Source: Aquanectria penicillioides
Lineage: Eukaryota > Ascomycota > Sordariomycetes > Hypocreales > Nectriaceae
Assembly: GCA_003415625.1 (NCBI GenBank)
Contig: PYIU01000002.1
Location: 2,232,001-2,296,000, forward strand
Length of the DNA stretch: 64,000 nt
Reading direction: 5' to 3'
Every line of letters begins with the position of its first letter. The first letter of the stretch is position 1. A model generated the notes under the pieces. That model was not told the origin of the DNA, made no database searches, and was given only the letters and a program-made list of their open reading frames with translations. This document shows, one piece after another, positions 48,076-61,212 of the stretch. A program made the translations under genes and the position numbers.

Positions 48076-48888
48076 TCTCTGTGTCTCGTGGCACATCTCA
48101 TCTGTGTCTCAAAAGCGGCCCCCCCCCGTCAGCCGCAGCCACCCTGATGCAGACGATGTGCATTGAAGTGGCGGCGTGCCCGGGGCAGTGCAGCAACCAC
48201 CTCGAACGCGTTCTTTGACGTTTGTGTCATGGTACGTACGTCACTTTTTAAGGATCGGGTTCTATTTTTATGCAGAAACCGACCTAGCAGGCCACCAACG
48301 CCAGCAGCACCATCACCACAGCACACTGTTGCTCTCACTGCACTGTAATGGCGCGCACCTCGCACAGCACAACACCCGCGCCCCGCGCCGCGCCAGATGG
48401 GGCGACGATGCTCGAACCCTGGCCATGCCCGGCCTTGTCATTTCCTTGTCATGTCCTCGACATGGGATGGAATTTCGCTCCCGGCTTGGCCTTGGCTCGA
48501 CGCAACTGCCGAACATGAACCGTTTGCGGCTTCTCCTCCGGCCGGCCTGGGCCCTACCTGTGCTTTGGACTCCTCCGAAATACCGGTACGCTTACGTCGA
48601 CACTTAATCAGTGGGGATATACCACGTACGCGTGGTGAAATGGTGCCAGCGCCAGACTTTGCATCTACGTAATGCTCCCAATCCAGCATCGCATCGCGAC
48701 AAGGCTCACTCGCTTCTTCCCGCCTTGGCAGGTCGCGCATTTTGACTTCAACTCACTAGTCCCTTCATACCATCTGCGGCTGACGAGCCTGGGCACTATT
48801 GCCCTGTTGCGGAAATCTTTGTGTGTTTTTGAATGTTCTGTCTGTCCTGTCCTGGCATGTCCCATTAGGCAAACTGTCTCTCTGTCCT

Positions 48889-48921
48889 CTGTCTGTCTCT
48901 GTCTGTCTGTCTGTCTGTCTG
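48889..48921. repeat. CTGT tetranucleotide repeat
   Basis: About eight CTGT units with a few changes, intergenic. Confidence 0.8.
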
Positions 48922-49263
48922 CCTACCCAGGTTGTCCCCGTCCGGCTTACCGACCCATCTGGCCTGAATACGTAGGCAAGGTGAGAGAAAGGAAGGGAAT
49001 TCTTCATCATGATACGTCCCTCACATTCTCCCTGCCTGCATCCGTCCATCCGCCCATCAACCAGCCATTCATTCCACCGACCATCCCACCCCATCCCATC
49101 CTCGTCAATTGGAGTCTGACATGCAACTGACCCAACTTCGTCACTCGATATGTGCGGGTTGCTTATGTGATTTTCACCCCCCTCCTCCCCAAGGTCCTTG
49201 GCTTGGCGTCATGGCATCTCCGTCCTGTCATCCTCCGCTGCAAGCCATCATCCTCCGCCTTCC

Positions 49264-50842
49264 TTACTCGGGGTCGTTTGCATAATCGTTCTCAGCTGCC
49301 GCCGCCTTCTCCATCTCCTTGAGCTGTTTCTGACCCTCCTCCGTCGTCGCGTCGATAATCTGCTCCTCCAGGCTCAAGATGTTGGCCTGTATATTCAATT
49401 CGTTAGCTTTTTCCTCTTTGCTCGTGATATGACACCGATATGGAGATTGTAAGTACGTACCTCGCCAAACAGGCCCACCAGTTCCTCGGCCTCGTCAATC
49501 TTCATATTGCCCAGCACCTTGTTGACCTGATCCAGCTCCCCGGATTCCAGGGCCTTCTTCATCGCAGGCTTGAAGCCATCAAAAATCTTGCGGGCTTCTT
49601 GCTCCTCCGGGTCTTGGCTGTCAGCGGCCGGCACCTTGATCTGGATCACGGTTCCGGGTTCGACAGCGTGCAGCTGGATCTGCTCCACGCCTTCAGCGTC
49701 TCCTTCCTTTGCCCGCTCCGCGATAATTTCTCGTGACCGCGTTCGGATCTTCATGAATGTATCCTGGACATCCTTGTAGAAGACCTGTTGTGCTTGGTGA
49801 CCCTTGGTCATGATGCTCTTGAAAAACAGGCCCACGCCGTCCTTGCCCAGGGCTCGACAGTACTGGAGAAGCAGAGCCTGGTGCACGTATTGGCGGGCCA
49901 AGTCATCCTTGCCCTCGAGGGCGGCGTCAAAGGCCAAGACGAGCAATCCATCAGTCTCCTTCTCAATAAGAATTTGCGGGTTCTGCAACAAGAACTGAAG
50001 GCTGGTCGAGTAGTCCTCCGACTTGATCTGTCCAAACTTCTTGGCGGCAGGGGACGCCTCGACCTCGTCATCGTCGTCCACGCTGACTTCCCCCTTGGCA
50101 CCTCCGGAGCTGGAGGATGTGTTAGCAAAGTTGGGGTTCAAGAGCTCCATCTGAGTAGACTCCTTCGTGTCCGAGGACTTCGACTTGTTGACGTGAGAGC
50201 TGTCGAATCCAGTGTGAATGCCTTCACTGGTGATTTTCTTGCCCTCCTCCTTTTGCAGCTCCTCTAGCTTGATCAACAGTTCCTTCTGCAGAGCGTTGAC
50301 CTTATTCTCGTGCTCTTGAATCTCATTGATCATGGCGTTGTATCGGTCCTCGGGCTTCTTCTCGTCGAGAGCCTTGTTGACCTGGTCTAGAAGCGTTGCC
50401 ATCATCTTCGAGTACGATGGCAATTCCTTCTCCTCGCCGTGGACGCCCTCGGGTCGCGGTGGGGGTTGGTCATCCTTGGGGTTGCCGGCCGATTCCATAA
50501 CGGCCTGGAAGGCCACTTCGGCGGGATTGTGGGTGGCAGCCTCGGAGGCATGGGCTCGCAGCGAAGCCAAGAGCCCAGTGATGCGCTTCAGAAGGCCATC
50601 GTTGATGATGCGCTCATACTTGAGCGTCTCGATGTGGTGCTTCCGCTGGGCACGCTCTTGGTGAATCTGATTCTGCTTTGCTCGGATAAACGACCGCTTG
50701 TCGACGTTGGGGTGCACCTCGATGTCCGAGTCATCACTGAGCTCCAGGGCATCCTAGACAATCAATGCGTGTCAGCTAGGTGCGGCAAGTCGCTGGAGGA
50801 CGGGTAGTGGCAGCCTACCCATTTGCTGTAGTCGACAGGCAT
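49264..50842 (-). CDS. CDC37: Hsp90 co-chaperone Cdc37
   Basis: Exons 50842-50819 (24 nt), 50753-49461 and 49386-49264 join to 479 residues. Cdc37 loads protein kinases onto Hsp90 in the cytosol. The eight-residue first exon MPVDYSKW continues into DALELSDDSD, placing Ser14 in the invariant CK2 site needed for kinase-client binding. The N-terminal coiled region (HIETLKYERIINDGLL) and the kinase-binding part follow; an acidic linker SVDDDDEVEASPAAKKF; the Hsp90-binding middle with SLQFLLQNPQIL, HQALLLQYCRALGKDGVGLFF; and a C-terminal helix domain. Fungal Cdc37s of this size are usual. Intron donors are GTAGGC and GTACGT. Divergent from the coiled-coil gene at 51947. No disruption. Confidence 0.96.
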
Positions 50843-51946
50843 CTTCGCTAGTTAACAATTACTGTCGCTCAACAGTTAAGCTCTGAATATCAATGATATG
50901 GGACAGTTTGACAACTAGGGCTCACAAAGAGATGAGCTGTATCGTGTCGTCAACCCGTCCAGTGGAAGATTCTGGACTATGCCTGAAGCTGGTCCATGAT
51001 GGCGGGGTTCCGAATCGAGCACCCCACCATTCGAGGCTCCGTGTGAGGCGTTGCTGAGCCACACATGAGTCCAAGCCACATGGCGTGTGCGCCAGCCAGG
51101 TTGCGAGAGTTGAGCGGAGGTGTGATATAACTTTACGGATACCAGTACTTGGATAATAGTATTGACCGAGATGGGCATTTAAAACTCTCGCCAAATGAGT
51201 ATGGGTAGGGATTTCTACATTTCTTGGTTGTTCTTGGATCTGCCAACAAATGGAAGTGGTTCAATTGAAAAGCCCGTGGCTGATATTTGTGAATGTGTGC
51301 GTGGAGTTAGCAGCAGGTCGTATTGTCAGTCAAAGGCCGGGTTGCTGTTTTGAAGAATCACCATAGTTGTAGTTTTTTTCTCCATAATTTTAAATCTACA
51401 CTCTTGTGTTGCCTTCAGAGGTCTCCGAGTCAAGTTGGTGCGACCCTAAATAAAGGCGGTGCAATGCAACAAGCAGGACAGTGAATCACAACGGTTCTGT
51501 TGAACTCGTCTGCACGACTTGAAGAAAGTTCCCCCAACTCATAATTTATGCTCAACTACTATTCTTGGCTTAGGAGAGCCCTATACATTTTTACAATGCA
51601 CACCGGGCGTAGTCAAATAAGGACGGCGATCCAGACTGTCGGCGCCAATGTAACCAAACTCCTCCAACTCAACCTCCACAAGTTCAAGTTACCAGATCAG
51701 CCAAGCTTGACAAGTAGGTAACTGGCCCACAAGGATAAAAAAACCCTCTTTCTTTCGAGACAAAGAAGTTAGGTCCCGGTGTATTTCTTTATATTCCGCG
51801 AACGTCAGCTCACTTCCTAGCATCAGCATTCTCTCGTCTCCGCATCTAGATATCATTACTCGGCTTCAACCCCAGCACTCGGATAGCTATTCCCTCTTCT
51901 TCATCTGAGGCATCCATCGCCACCCGCCCATTACACCAAGATCAAC
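50843..51946. promoter_or_regulatory. Divergent spacer, CDC37/coiled-coil gene
   Basis: 1.1 kb containing both promoters. CT-rich tract and several CCTCCAACTC-like stretches precede the + strand gene. No other gene. Confidence 0.5.
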
Positions 51947-53136
51947 ATGGTTCCTCCTCTATCCATTTCGGATTTCCCCAAGGCCATTTGCTGGTCCCAA
52001 AAGCAGGCTGCGCAAAGAATTATCGAAAAGTTCAATCGCCAGCGCCCATCGCTCCCCATCCACGTCGCACAGGCGATTGTTTTGCTGGCGAAGCGAGGCT
52101 TACCACAGAGCAAAAGGGCTAGTAACTCACCGGTGTCTCACAAATACTACAAGTACATGTTTGGGGCCAACAATACTATCAAGAAGGAGAAGCTTTCCTG
52201 GGAGAAGTGGTGGGTACTTGCGGCCATCTATGGATGTACCCACCCTCGGTTGTCGACAGCTCTCGAAGAATTCCAACGGCGACTCGGTAAGCCGATCAAC
52301 GGCATGGAATATGCCGGGCCAATTCCTCCAGCCCGTCAAGTTGACAAGGGTGAAGTTTGCAGAGAGAAGGGCGGCGAACGCCAGTTGAGAGATGAAAACG
52401 AAGAGAGAGAGAGCGAGAAAGATGAAGAAAAGAGTACAGAGAAAGGCTGCGCTGAAGATGGCGACAAGGAAGAAGAGAGAGAGGAACCTGCCGAGCAGAG
52501 AGCAAGCTCGTTTCAACAAGAACAGGCCGTCCCGGATCAGGAGCACCGCCCCCGATCCTGCTCGTTTGAGTCGTCGCTGGGTGTGGAGAAATCTCAGGAA
52601 ATGGGAAGGCCACCGACCAGTGCAAGCAATCTCAGCAAGATGACGAAGTTTTGGGCCTGGGTCAACAAAGACTCTGGCATCAACATCAACAAACAGAAGC
52701 AAATCGCCGAGGATGACGGGGATAGAAAGAGGCCTCGGAGCATTTCCGGGAGCGACGAAGAACAAGACGAAGGGTCTCCAGCAAAGAAGAAGAAACGGCA
52801 GGCCCACGGCGTCACTCATGATGATTTGATCCGCCGCATCTTCTCGATGGAAGCCCGGATCCTCGCTCTTGAGGACGAGCGCAAGAAAAACGATGAAGCC
52901 CGCGAAGCCATTGGCTGCTGGGTGCCCGCAATTTCGAACGCCATCGTTGCCATTGGCGATGAGCAAAAGTCCCAAAGGCTCCAACTTGAAGAGCTGGCAA
53001 AACGCGATACCGGGCGGAGGAGGTTGCGAGCCTAGCGAAGACGCTGGACAAGATGCGCGACTCTTTTATCGAACTTAAGAGAGCAACAAAGCGGCTTCAG
53101 AGCATAAGGGCCGTAGGCAGACACGGGCGATCTTAG
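51947..53136 (+). CDS. Unknown coiled-coil protein with basic NLS-like segment (one-base frame break)
   Basis: Intronless. As sequenced it stops at 53035 after 362 residues, but the next frame continues as charged helix (SLAKTLDKMRDSF...) to a stop at 53134-53136. One extra A in the run at 52999-53002 joins them: 1191 nt, 396 residues. N-terminal 130 residues are compact and Trp-rich (ICWSQKQAAQRIIEKF, KLSWEKWWVLAAIYG), suggesting a small folded domain I do not recognise. Then a Glu/Lys-rich disordered stretch, a second short conserved-looking patch (FWAWVNKDSGININK), a bipartite nuclear-signal-like PAKKKKRQ, and a C-terminal coiled coil. Likely nuclear, DNA- or chromatin-related by composition only. 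No family named. Confidence 0.65.
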
Positions 53137-53765
53137 GATCGCCGTCGCAGAAGGGGACTGGAAGCAGCGGAGAACACACCTTAGAGCGGGGGCGTTCCAT
53201 TGTTCCGGAGTGGCATTGCCTCGGGCACGAGACATAGGTAGTGTTGGGACTGTTCTCTTCGGGTAGACGGACAGACCTACGAGCAAGATGCAGATGGATC
53301 GAAGAGGATGGATGGTATGATCCTGATGGATACGCACCATGAACAGCAAGCGTAAAAGGGTGATGAACTACGATATCACAGCACAATAAGTATTTTAATG
53401 AGCCAATCACCTTTTGATGACACTTCTCGTTGGTCTGTATGGTAGTAAATTATATGCCAAATTGAAATTTCGTTTTCAATCAACTTCAAACTCAGACAAC
53501 CAGCTGCACGACTAAATATCACCGAACGGACAGGGAAATAGTGGTCAAGTAAATGGAGAATCGTAGATCCACACTTTGGGATCGCGTTGACATTGATACA
53601 AACAGTGGTACTCCTTCGCTAAATGTTCTATTATACAGGCAAATAGGTATTGATGAGCCCCGAAACACCGTTTTCTCTAGTAAAGACCATACTAGTCCCA
53701 ATTTTCACCCAGGGCTCAATTAGCAATGTATAAGATCTGAACCATCCTTCTGAGGTCTAGGTAAC
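53137..53765. other. Convergent 3' spacer, coiled-coil gene/MOT1
   Basis: Both 3' UTRs. No gene recognised. Confidence 0.5.
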
Positions 53766-56700
53766 TCAGGACATGGTCTTCATGAAATCATCGAGATCGA
53801 AACTCTCCTCGTATTGCTTGTTGTCCCACAACTCGCCAAGGTCGTCAAGCCAAGCCTTCTTTCCAGGTTGGCGTAGTACGTCGCCTGTTTCAAGGTCCAC
53901 CATATCTTCTTCTCTTCCTTCCATGTTATTTTGAGGCTTGTCTGTTATTAGGCTTGGTCCTGCGTCTCCCAAATTGAACAGATCGAGAATCTGGTCCGTG
54001 TCCATTGTTGAGAGACCTGCGTTTTGCTGGTTGACGACTGTTGAAGCAACGTCAATCTTGAAGCGCTGGAGGCTGAGAATCTTCTCCTCCAGAGTTCCAC
54101 GAGTAATCAATCGGTACACGTTAACTACCTTCTTCTGGCCGATTCGGTGGGCTCGGTCCATGGCTTGGAGATCCTTCTGAGGGTTCCAGTCATGCTCCAC
54201 GAATATGACGGTATCAGCACCAGTCAAGTTCAGACCCAGGCCACCAACGCTAGTCGTCAACAGCAGTACATCATACGACGGATCGCTGTTGAACTTGTTG
54301 ACAATGTCCTGGCGCTTATTGGCCTCAACGGAGCCATCGAGACGCAGATGGGACACCGAAGGGAGCAGTTCCTTCAGGACCTTATTTTGCACCATGTCAA
54401 GCATTTCCTTCATCTGGCAGAAAATAAGGGCTCGGTGGGGTTTGATTGGTTGGTACAAGGGGTCGTTAGAATCACCTCCCTCGACACCAATACCACAATC
54501 CACCAAGAGGTCTCTCAAGGCCGTCAATTTCGGTGCGTGTTGAGGATCCTCAATTGATGTGCCTTGTTTCTGAAGAATCTTTTGAGTGTCATCATACAGG
54601 GTATTTCCAGGCTTCATGACGAGTGCAGGCGAGTTGCACAGCTTTCGCATATATTGCAGGGCCTGGAAAATATGCTGCTTCGCCTCCTTGTCTTCTCGGC
54701 CAGCCTCCGCCTGGATCTTCTTGCCTTGTTTCTTCGTGAAGTCCTCAAAGAGTTTCTTCTGGAGGTCACTTAGATCACAGTAGTAGTTTTGCAGGATCTT
54801 CGGCGGGAGGTCGTTGAGCACCTCCTCCTTGAGTCGTCGAAGCAAGAAAGGAAGCACTTGTTTGTGAAGAGCCTCGATGGCGAGCGCTCCGGCCTCTTGC
54901 TCCTTCGACGAAGCCTTGCTGAATCGACTTGCCGCGATTGGCTTGGCAAACCGATCCAAAAAGACCTTCTCTGCGCCCAAAAAGCCAGGCATGAGGAAGT
55001 CGAAGAGAGACCACAACTCCAGGACGTTATTTTGGATGGGTGTACCTGTAAGGATGAGTCGGTGGTTGCTGGCAAGTCTCTTCACCGCCTGAGAGATCTT
55101 GGCTTTGGGGTTCTTGATCAGATGGCCTTCATCCAGGACAACGTAGTTCCAGTTGTGCTTGTCCAGAATTTCCGAGTCGTTGCGGCACACGTCATAGGAT
55201 GTAATGACAATGTCGGTCTCGCCGAGTTTATCCTTCAGTGCCTTTCTCTCCGAAGGTGGTCCGACATATGCAGTCACGCTCAAAAATGGCGCGTACGTCT
55301 TGATCTCTTGTTGCCAGTGACCAGAGAGCGTAGGTGGGCACACGATGAGAGACGGAAGTCTTCTAACATCAGGCGACTGAGTCTTGGCGTATTCTTCGGC
55401 ACGTTGGTGATGATCACTAGCCACGATGCAGATAGTTTGTAGTGTCTTTCCAAGACCCATGTCGTCACAAAGAATGCCGTGGAGATGATACTTATTGAGG
55501 AAGTTGAGCCAATTCACACCCTCCTGCTGGTACGATCGCAATTCGGCCTTGATTGCTACAGGAATCTGGAACGGCTCAACCTTCTTGGGATCCAACAGTT
55601 GAGCAATGAAGGTTCTTTCCCGGTCTCTACCCTTTAGCATTTCTTCCGACAGACCTGGCGGATCCGGAATGCCCGTTTCCAACGGCACTAGCTTCACAAG
55701 GGTAGCGAAGGACGTGGTGGCAATGAGTCGAATCTCATTGTCAGAATCACTCATACGGCCCAAAACAGGCACAATAAGGAAAATGACATATGGCAAGATG
55801 GCATCACCCATAACCGCAATCAGGTGGTAGATGGCTTCGATGGCCCCTTGACGGAAATTAAGGTCAAGAGGGTTGTTGATCGAGGGAAGAACCTTCTCGA
55901 CGAGTGCAGTCATACCCTCCACAGTAATAACACTGCAGATGGTAGCCATACACTTGGCTGCCATGTAGCGGAAGACGGACAGCTCAGAGTGGAGCGCCTT
56001 GATGACCAGTGGCATCAGTTCTATGACAAAACAGTGCAGAGCAGGGTTAAGCGTTGGTGTCATTGTCCTGATAACGGACATGGCATCGACGATTTCCTGA
56101 CCAAATGTCTGTTCAGGATCCTTTGCTTCAACTGGGAGAGCACCTGAGAAAGCCTTGACCAAAGGCTCCTCCATGAAGGTTCTCAAACTTGGCACAGTTT
56201 CCAAGAGGGCTGCTCCGTAGGTTTTTGACAAGATCTCCAGCGCTTCCTTGGCACCACGTCTGGTGATGCGAGCCGCTTTGGCTTCTCTAGCCCATTTGAT
56301 CACGTCCGCATGGTCGACTCTGTCCTCTTCTTTCTGCATCGAGAGAACGCAGCCAGTCTTACTGGCATGGACCGGGAATTCCGGTGTCTCTGCGACCTCG
56401 ACACAGGAGAATTTGACCAGGTTAGCAACAACCTTATCGGCAGGACCTCTTCGGCCCTTCTGAGTAAACACTTGAACAAGTCTGGCGATGGTATCTGCCG
56501 ATCGGGTTTGAAGAAGTTGGTTCTCTTCCAGTTTAATGGAATCCATAACGCCCTTGATCAGAGGGCTCGGCTTCTTGGGTAAGATGCTCATGGCGACCAT
56601 GGCACAGGCCGCTGCAGCCTTGATTCTAACATCTCGAGCCGCCTTCACAACCTTGGCCTCCTGAATAGCAGAAATTGTCACGTCCCGGGCTTCGGCGAGC

Positions 56701-59657
56701 TGTTGGCTTGCAATCAGACGTTGTCCTGGAGGCATAGCCTTCTTCAACTTATCATAATCATCGCCGACGCACTTCTCAGCGGTAGCGATAGAGAAGGCGC
56801 TAGGGCCTGCCTCGGCCTCTCCTTGAACAACAACAGGGAGGGTCGGTAATTTGCTGTGGGACACCTTGCCATGATCTCGGAAGAAGTGGATCAATTGCTG
56901 ACAATGCGTTCTGACTCGTTGTACGAAGTTGACCAGATCCCTGTAAGATGCCGGGCGTTCCGACTCCACCATACGTTGCAAGTTTTCTATGTACCGAGAG
57001 AAGTCGCCCGGGGTCTTGCAGTTCTTTGCATATTCCTCGATAACAACACACGCAGTAAGTTGAGTGGAAGAGAAAGCGGAGGAGAGGCCAGGCACGAGTA
57101 GCGCGTCATAATCATCCAAGTCCTTCCCGGGAACAGCGGACATGATTAGACCCATTGCCTTGGCGGCAGTCACACGTGATCGAATCAGGACATCCATACC
57201 GACTAGGTCAACGTCGCCTTGCATCATATGACCATCGACATCGTGCGTCAAACTAGTAGTGGGGGCGTCTTCAACCTTAGTGGACTTCCGGCGGCGCTTG
57301 GGTGCACGATCAGAGCCGTCAGGGGAGGATGGCTTCCTAGGAGTGTGTTGAACAACGCCAGGCATAGTGTATGTGCCACCAGATGGCTTCTGGAAAAGAG
57401 TCGCGTTCATAGGAATGGGGTTGCGAGAAACTCCGATAGGATGCAGCGTAAGTTGCATCATTGGGTCAATGTGGACAGCGAACTCATCGGCGAGAACTTC
57501 AGGTTTCTTCGCAAGGCTTCGGACCAGGGCAGACCAGAGCTCCATAGACATGTTTAGAGCTTCCTTGTCCCTTTCGACCAGGATGTTCTGGAAGATCAAC
57601 CTCAGAATTCTGCCATTCAACCATCCTTGGGATGTGTCGTCTCCGAGATTGGCAAACGTAAGGAGTGCTTTCAAAACAGCGAGGCGGACAGAAGTAATGG
57701 TGTGTCGCAAGAAAGGATAGAGGCGGGGCACAAGAAGAGTAAAGGATCGCTCTTCGTCCTGGGCTGCAGATGTCTTCATAGCCTCCAGTACCTCTGGGAA
57801 GCTGCAAAGCGTTGCGAGGAGATCCATGATTCGGCCTGTGCTGGCACTTAGATCATCGCCAAGATTGGAGAGACTTTCCCAGATGATGTTGACGAGACCA
57901 TCCAACTGGTTAGGTCTCATCATGACAAACTCCTTGGCCATGGGAATCAGAGTAGCGGCACTAACGGATCGGACATCGTCGTCCATGTCGCCGAGCCCCT
58001 TCATGACTGCTCGGATGACGCCGTCAATCATATCGCCATCCTTCAAGAGCAAGTCTTTTCGAACCGCTACAACGTATCTCAAGCCAACCATGCCACCGTG
58101 GCAGACGGCCCAGACCGGCCTTTCGAGTTTGAGATCATCTTGCATTACCATTCGGTACAAGATTTGGTAGGTGTTGTAGACGGATGGTGAGGGAAGGTGT
58201 TTCAAAACGGAACCAAGGGATTGTCCGATCGTCTCTCGAATCGGAGCAACGGATGTGTCGGAGCTATAGTCGGTGAAACGATCGAGCATAAGAACGCAGC
58301 AGAGGCGGCATGCTAAGTCGTCCAGCCATATCCGGTTGAGGGCATCATTCTCATCCCTGGATTTCAAACGTATTCTTCCAGCGCCTCCACCATGCACACG
58401 AAGGACTTCCCTTATCCCCATTGCGGCTCCGTGGCGTGTTTCCCAGGATGGATCGAATAAATCTACCTTCAAGAAATCGCACAGTCGTTCATAAGGCCAT
58501 TCGGAGCCTTCCATGGTCTCTTCGGCCTCGAGTTCTGACTTGATGGGGATAACAGGGCCCTTGAACTCGCTCACGACTTTGGTGTCTTCGTCAACATCCG
58601 CAGGTCGCTCAAGATTGAAATATTCGTTCATCTTTCCGTTCTTTTTGGACTCTCCATCGGCGGCCGGGGGCTCTTCGGCAAGTCCATCAGATCCTGATGT
58701 CAATGAGCGTCTAACAGAAAGGTCTCCGAATCCTCCCTTGCCCTGAGATGCCTTCATGGCCTCCCGCTTTCGTTTTCGTTTGAGGACATTAAGTTGTCTT
58801 GAACTCAAGCCAGATTCTTCAGCCGGCTGGCTCTGGCTGGATGCTCCATCGGTTCGGCTCACACCGTTGCCATTGCTCGCATCCACTGGTGTCATAGGAG
58901 CCGTGTCGTTGCTGACTACTGCCATTTCTTCATCTTCGAACCTTCTGCCTAGCAGGCCCAGCCGCCCAATGAGGGTCTTCTTCTGGTGTTCCAGCCGGGC
59001 TTGGGGATCTAACGATGCAAGGCCGTATTCAATGCCCCCACCACGGAGTAGCTCGCGGCCATGCTTCAGGATAGTCTCCACATTGAGAGCCTCCAGCTTA
59101 AAAAGATTATCCTCGGTCAGTCCTGAGTCCTTGTCCTCCTCTTCCTTCTTGATGTGGCCATTCTCGCCATTAGGCTCCTCCTTTTTCGGTTCAGTAGGAG
59201 CATCGTCGGAATTAGGGTCGTAGAGAGGTGCATTCTCTACGATTTTTCCGATTGCCGATGCAGCTGTCCTCCTTGTCTCCCATTCTTTGTGGCGCAGATA
59301 TGGTACAACACGAGAGAGGAGGTTGAATATTTCATCTGGGTGTTGCTTTTGCCAATCGGCAAGCTGGTTGACGGCAGTATCTCGAATTAATCTAGTACTC
59401 CCCGTCTCAAGGATTCTACATCATGTTAGTGAAACATCCCGTGAGCAAGGCGTAAATCAGGTGCGGTTCTCCAATGCCAAGCTCCACTTGAACCAACGAG
59501 CAGAGTAGTTGACCAATGAGTTTGGAATTAAACATGGAGATGTGCATGCAGGCAAGCGGAATGTACTCACGTGACTAGTCTGTCGAGTCTGCAATCATTG
59601 TTAGTCGAATTGGGAGAAGAGGTTGGCAATAATATAGGGGACGAACCTTGATGCCAT
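53766..59657 (-). CDS. MOT1: Mot1/BTAF1, Swi2/Snf2 ATPase that removes TBP from DNA
   Basis: Exons 59657-59647 (11 nt), 59588-59571 (18 nt) and 59415-53766 join to 1892 residues in one frame. Mot1 wraps TBP with an N-terminal HEAT array and uses ATP to displace it from promoters. The micro-exons supply MASRLDRLVT, after which ILETGSTRLIRDTAVNQLADWQ matches the family's start; two acidic Lys-Glu blocks follow. HEAT repeats fill about 200-1250. The C-terminal ATPase shows DDMGLGKT (about 1326), DEGH in VLDEGHLIKN (about 1437), LTGTPIQNN (about 1468), SVGGLGLNLTGAD and DRAHRIGQ (about 1763). The end DLDDFMKTMS is complete. Length matches yeast Mot1 (about 1870). Divergent, over 3.7 kb, from SMC3. 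No disruption despite its length. Confidence 0.98.
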
Positions 59658-60833
59658 TTTGTCTAGGAGCTGAGTGCGTCAATGATCTCAGTCCTCATGG
59701 CATTTCGATCTCTACCATCAAAATGTTAGCAGCCGCCAAGGATCGTAGAATTAGAAAGTGAGTAAGCACTGGTCCAGCCCGGCCAGGCCATGCCATTTAG
59801 TACCCGGCGGCGCGGGACCGTGTAGCGCGACGCGACGGGGTGATGTGGGGCGGCGGGATGGAGACGCATGCATCCGAAGACAACCAAGAAAGGTGTATTT
59901 AGGACGCGGGCAACAAAGAGACCCCACTCCCGATTGGCTGGGTAGAAGTTTCAGGGGAGCGTTGAGGGGGGGTTGTGTTTGAAAAGGCGTGGGCAGTGAT
60001 TGCGATCAAGGCGACAGCGACGGTGGCAATGGCCCATGGCCGACGCTGTGGCCGACGAGAAGGACCAAGGGGGGCGATGATGACGATGGAAGGAAGCTGT
60101 CCATGATGGGGCGCGTGCGAAAAGGAAATATGTGGAGACACGCAAGGTTCGAGATCAAAGGAAAAGACTTGACGGAAAAGAAGAAAAAAATCGGTTGGCG
60201 CGCAGGGCGCCGAGATGACTTACCTCAGATGGTATGTGGTGCAGCGTCGTTGAGCCTTCAGGGACAGGGTGCTGTGCACTTGGGCTAAATAAGCATTGAC
60301 TGGCGTGTACCGGGTCCAGTTTCGCAAGGTCACAGCGAGATCAGCTACCGTCCCCGTCTAATGCGCCGACAGCATTGGCGGTGAGATCGGCAGCGCGATT
60401 GCGATGGTGCGCTGAGGGAAGTGCGATGGAATTCGCTTAGGGGATGCGATGCGATGCGATCCAAACGGGGTGAGATGCGAGATGGGGGAACGGATAATAT
60501 TGTATGGTTTGGTGACGTTATTTCCTGGGTCCGCCCCGGTTGGCCGGGCTGCGGATGTTGGGTGGTTGGTCTGGGGCCTGTCTTGCGATACCTGGCGGCT
60601 GAGATGCCTGGCGGCCTGGGGGTTGCAGGGCGGCGGGTTGCTGCACTGTCGCAGAGTGTGGGCACGACTGTGTGTAAGTTGGGCAGGTTGGCGAGGGCCG
60701 CGAGGCTGACTTCAACGCGCAGCCGGGTTCGAGGAGGGAAGGGAAGAAAATAAGAATATAAGCAAATGAAATACGGGGGGAAGGGAAGAAAAAAAAAACC
60801 CTGCTCCAGATATCGGCAGTAATAATAAAAAGG

Positions 60834-60858
60834 CGATGATGATGATGATGATGATGAT
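60834..60858. repeat. GAT trinucleotide repeat
   Basis: Eight GAT units in the MOT1/SMC3 spacer. Confidence 0.85.
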
Positions 60859-61212
60859 CGGAGATGCAGGCGGAGCAGCGTCGATGGCCGTGAGTTCCGG
60901 GTTCTTTGTCGAGTCGAGACGGTGCAGGCGCAGGCGCAGTCAGTCAAGCTTGCTGGGGGGGGAGAGCTGTAGCTTGGAGCTGGAGCAGCTTGCTGCGTGT
61001 GTGGTCCCGGTGGCCAGCTGGAAAAATCGGGGTGGAGGGCAGGCCGGACATTCATATGTGTTAATGGTTGTATTTTTATACACGCGGCACCCAGGGCCAA
61101 CGGTTTCCCTTCTTGCGCTCGCCTAATTTCCCTCTTGCTTTGCTAGCGTCATTTCTGGGGCCCCTGCTGGCTGGCCTTCTGTCTTCCCTTGGCCCACTCC
61201 ACGCCCGCTCCA

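Larger units (their letters stand above)
46213..49263. other. 3 kb spacer, PLC-like upstream region and CDC37 3' flank
   Basis: No gene recognised. Contains a perfect 18 bp palindrome, GTC and CTGT repeats, two G/C homopolymers (about 47560 and 48121) and an A run near 47855. Frames on both strands lack family resemblance. Confidence 0.45.

Noticed and set aside
52127..52984. 285-codon - strand open frame
   Set aside because: Antisense to the coiled-coil gene and hydrophobic by reverse-complement of Glu/Lys codons.
60345..61100. 251-codon - strand open frame in the MOT1/SMC3 spacer
   Set aside because: Ser/Pro/Arg low complexity produced by a GC-rich region; no domain, no splice or promoter pattern.
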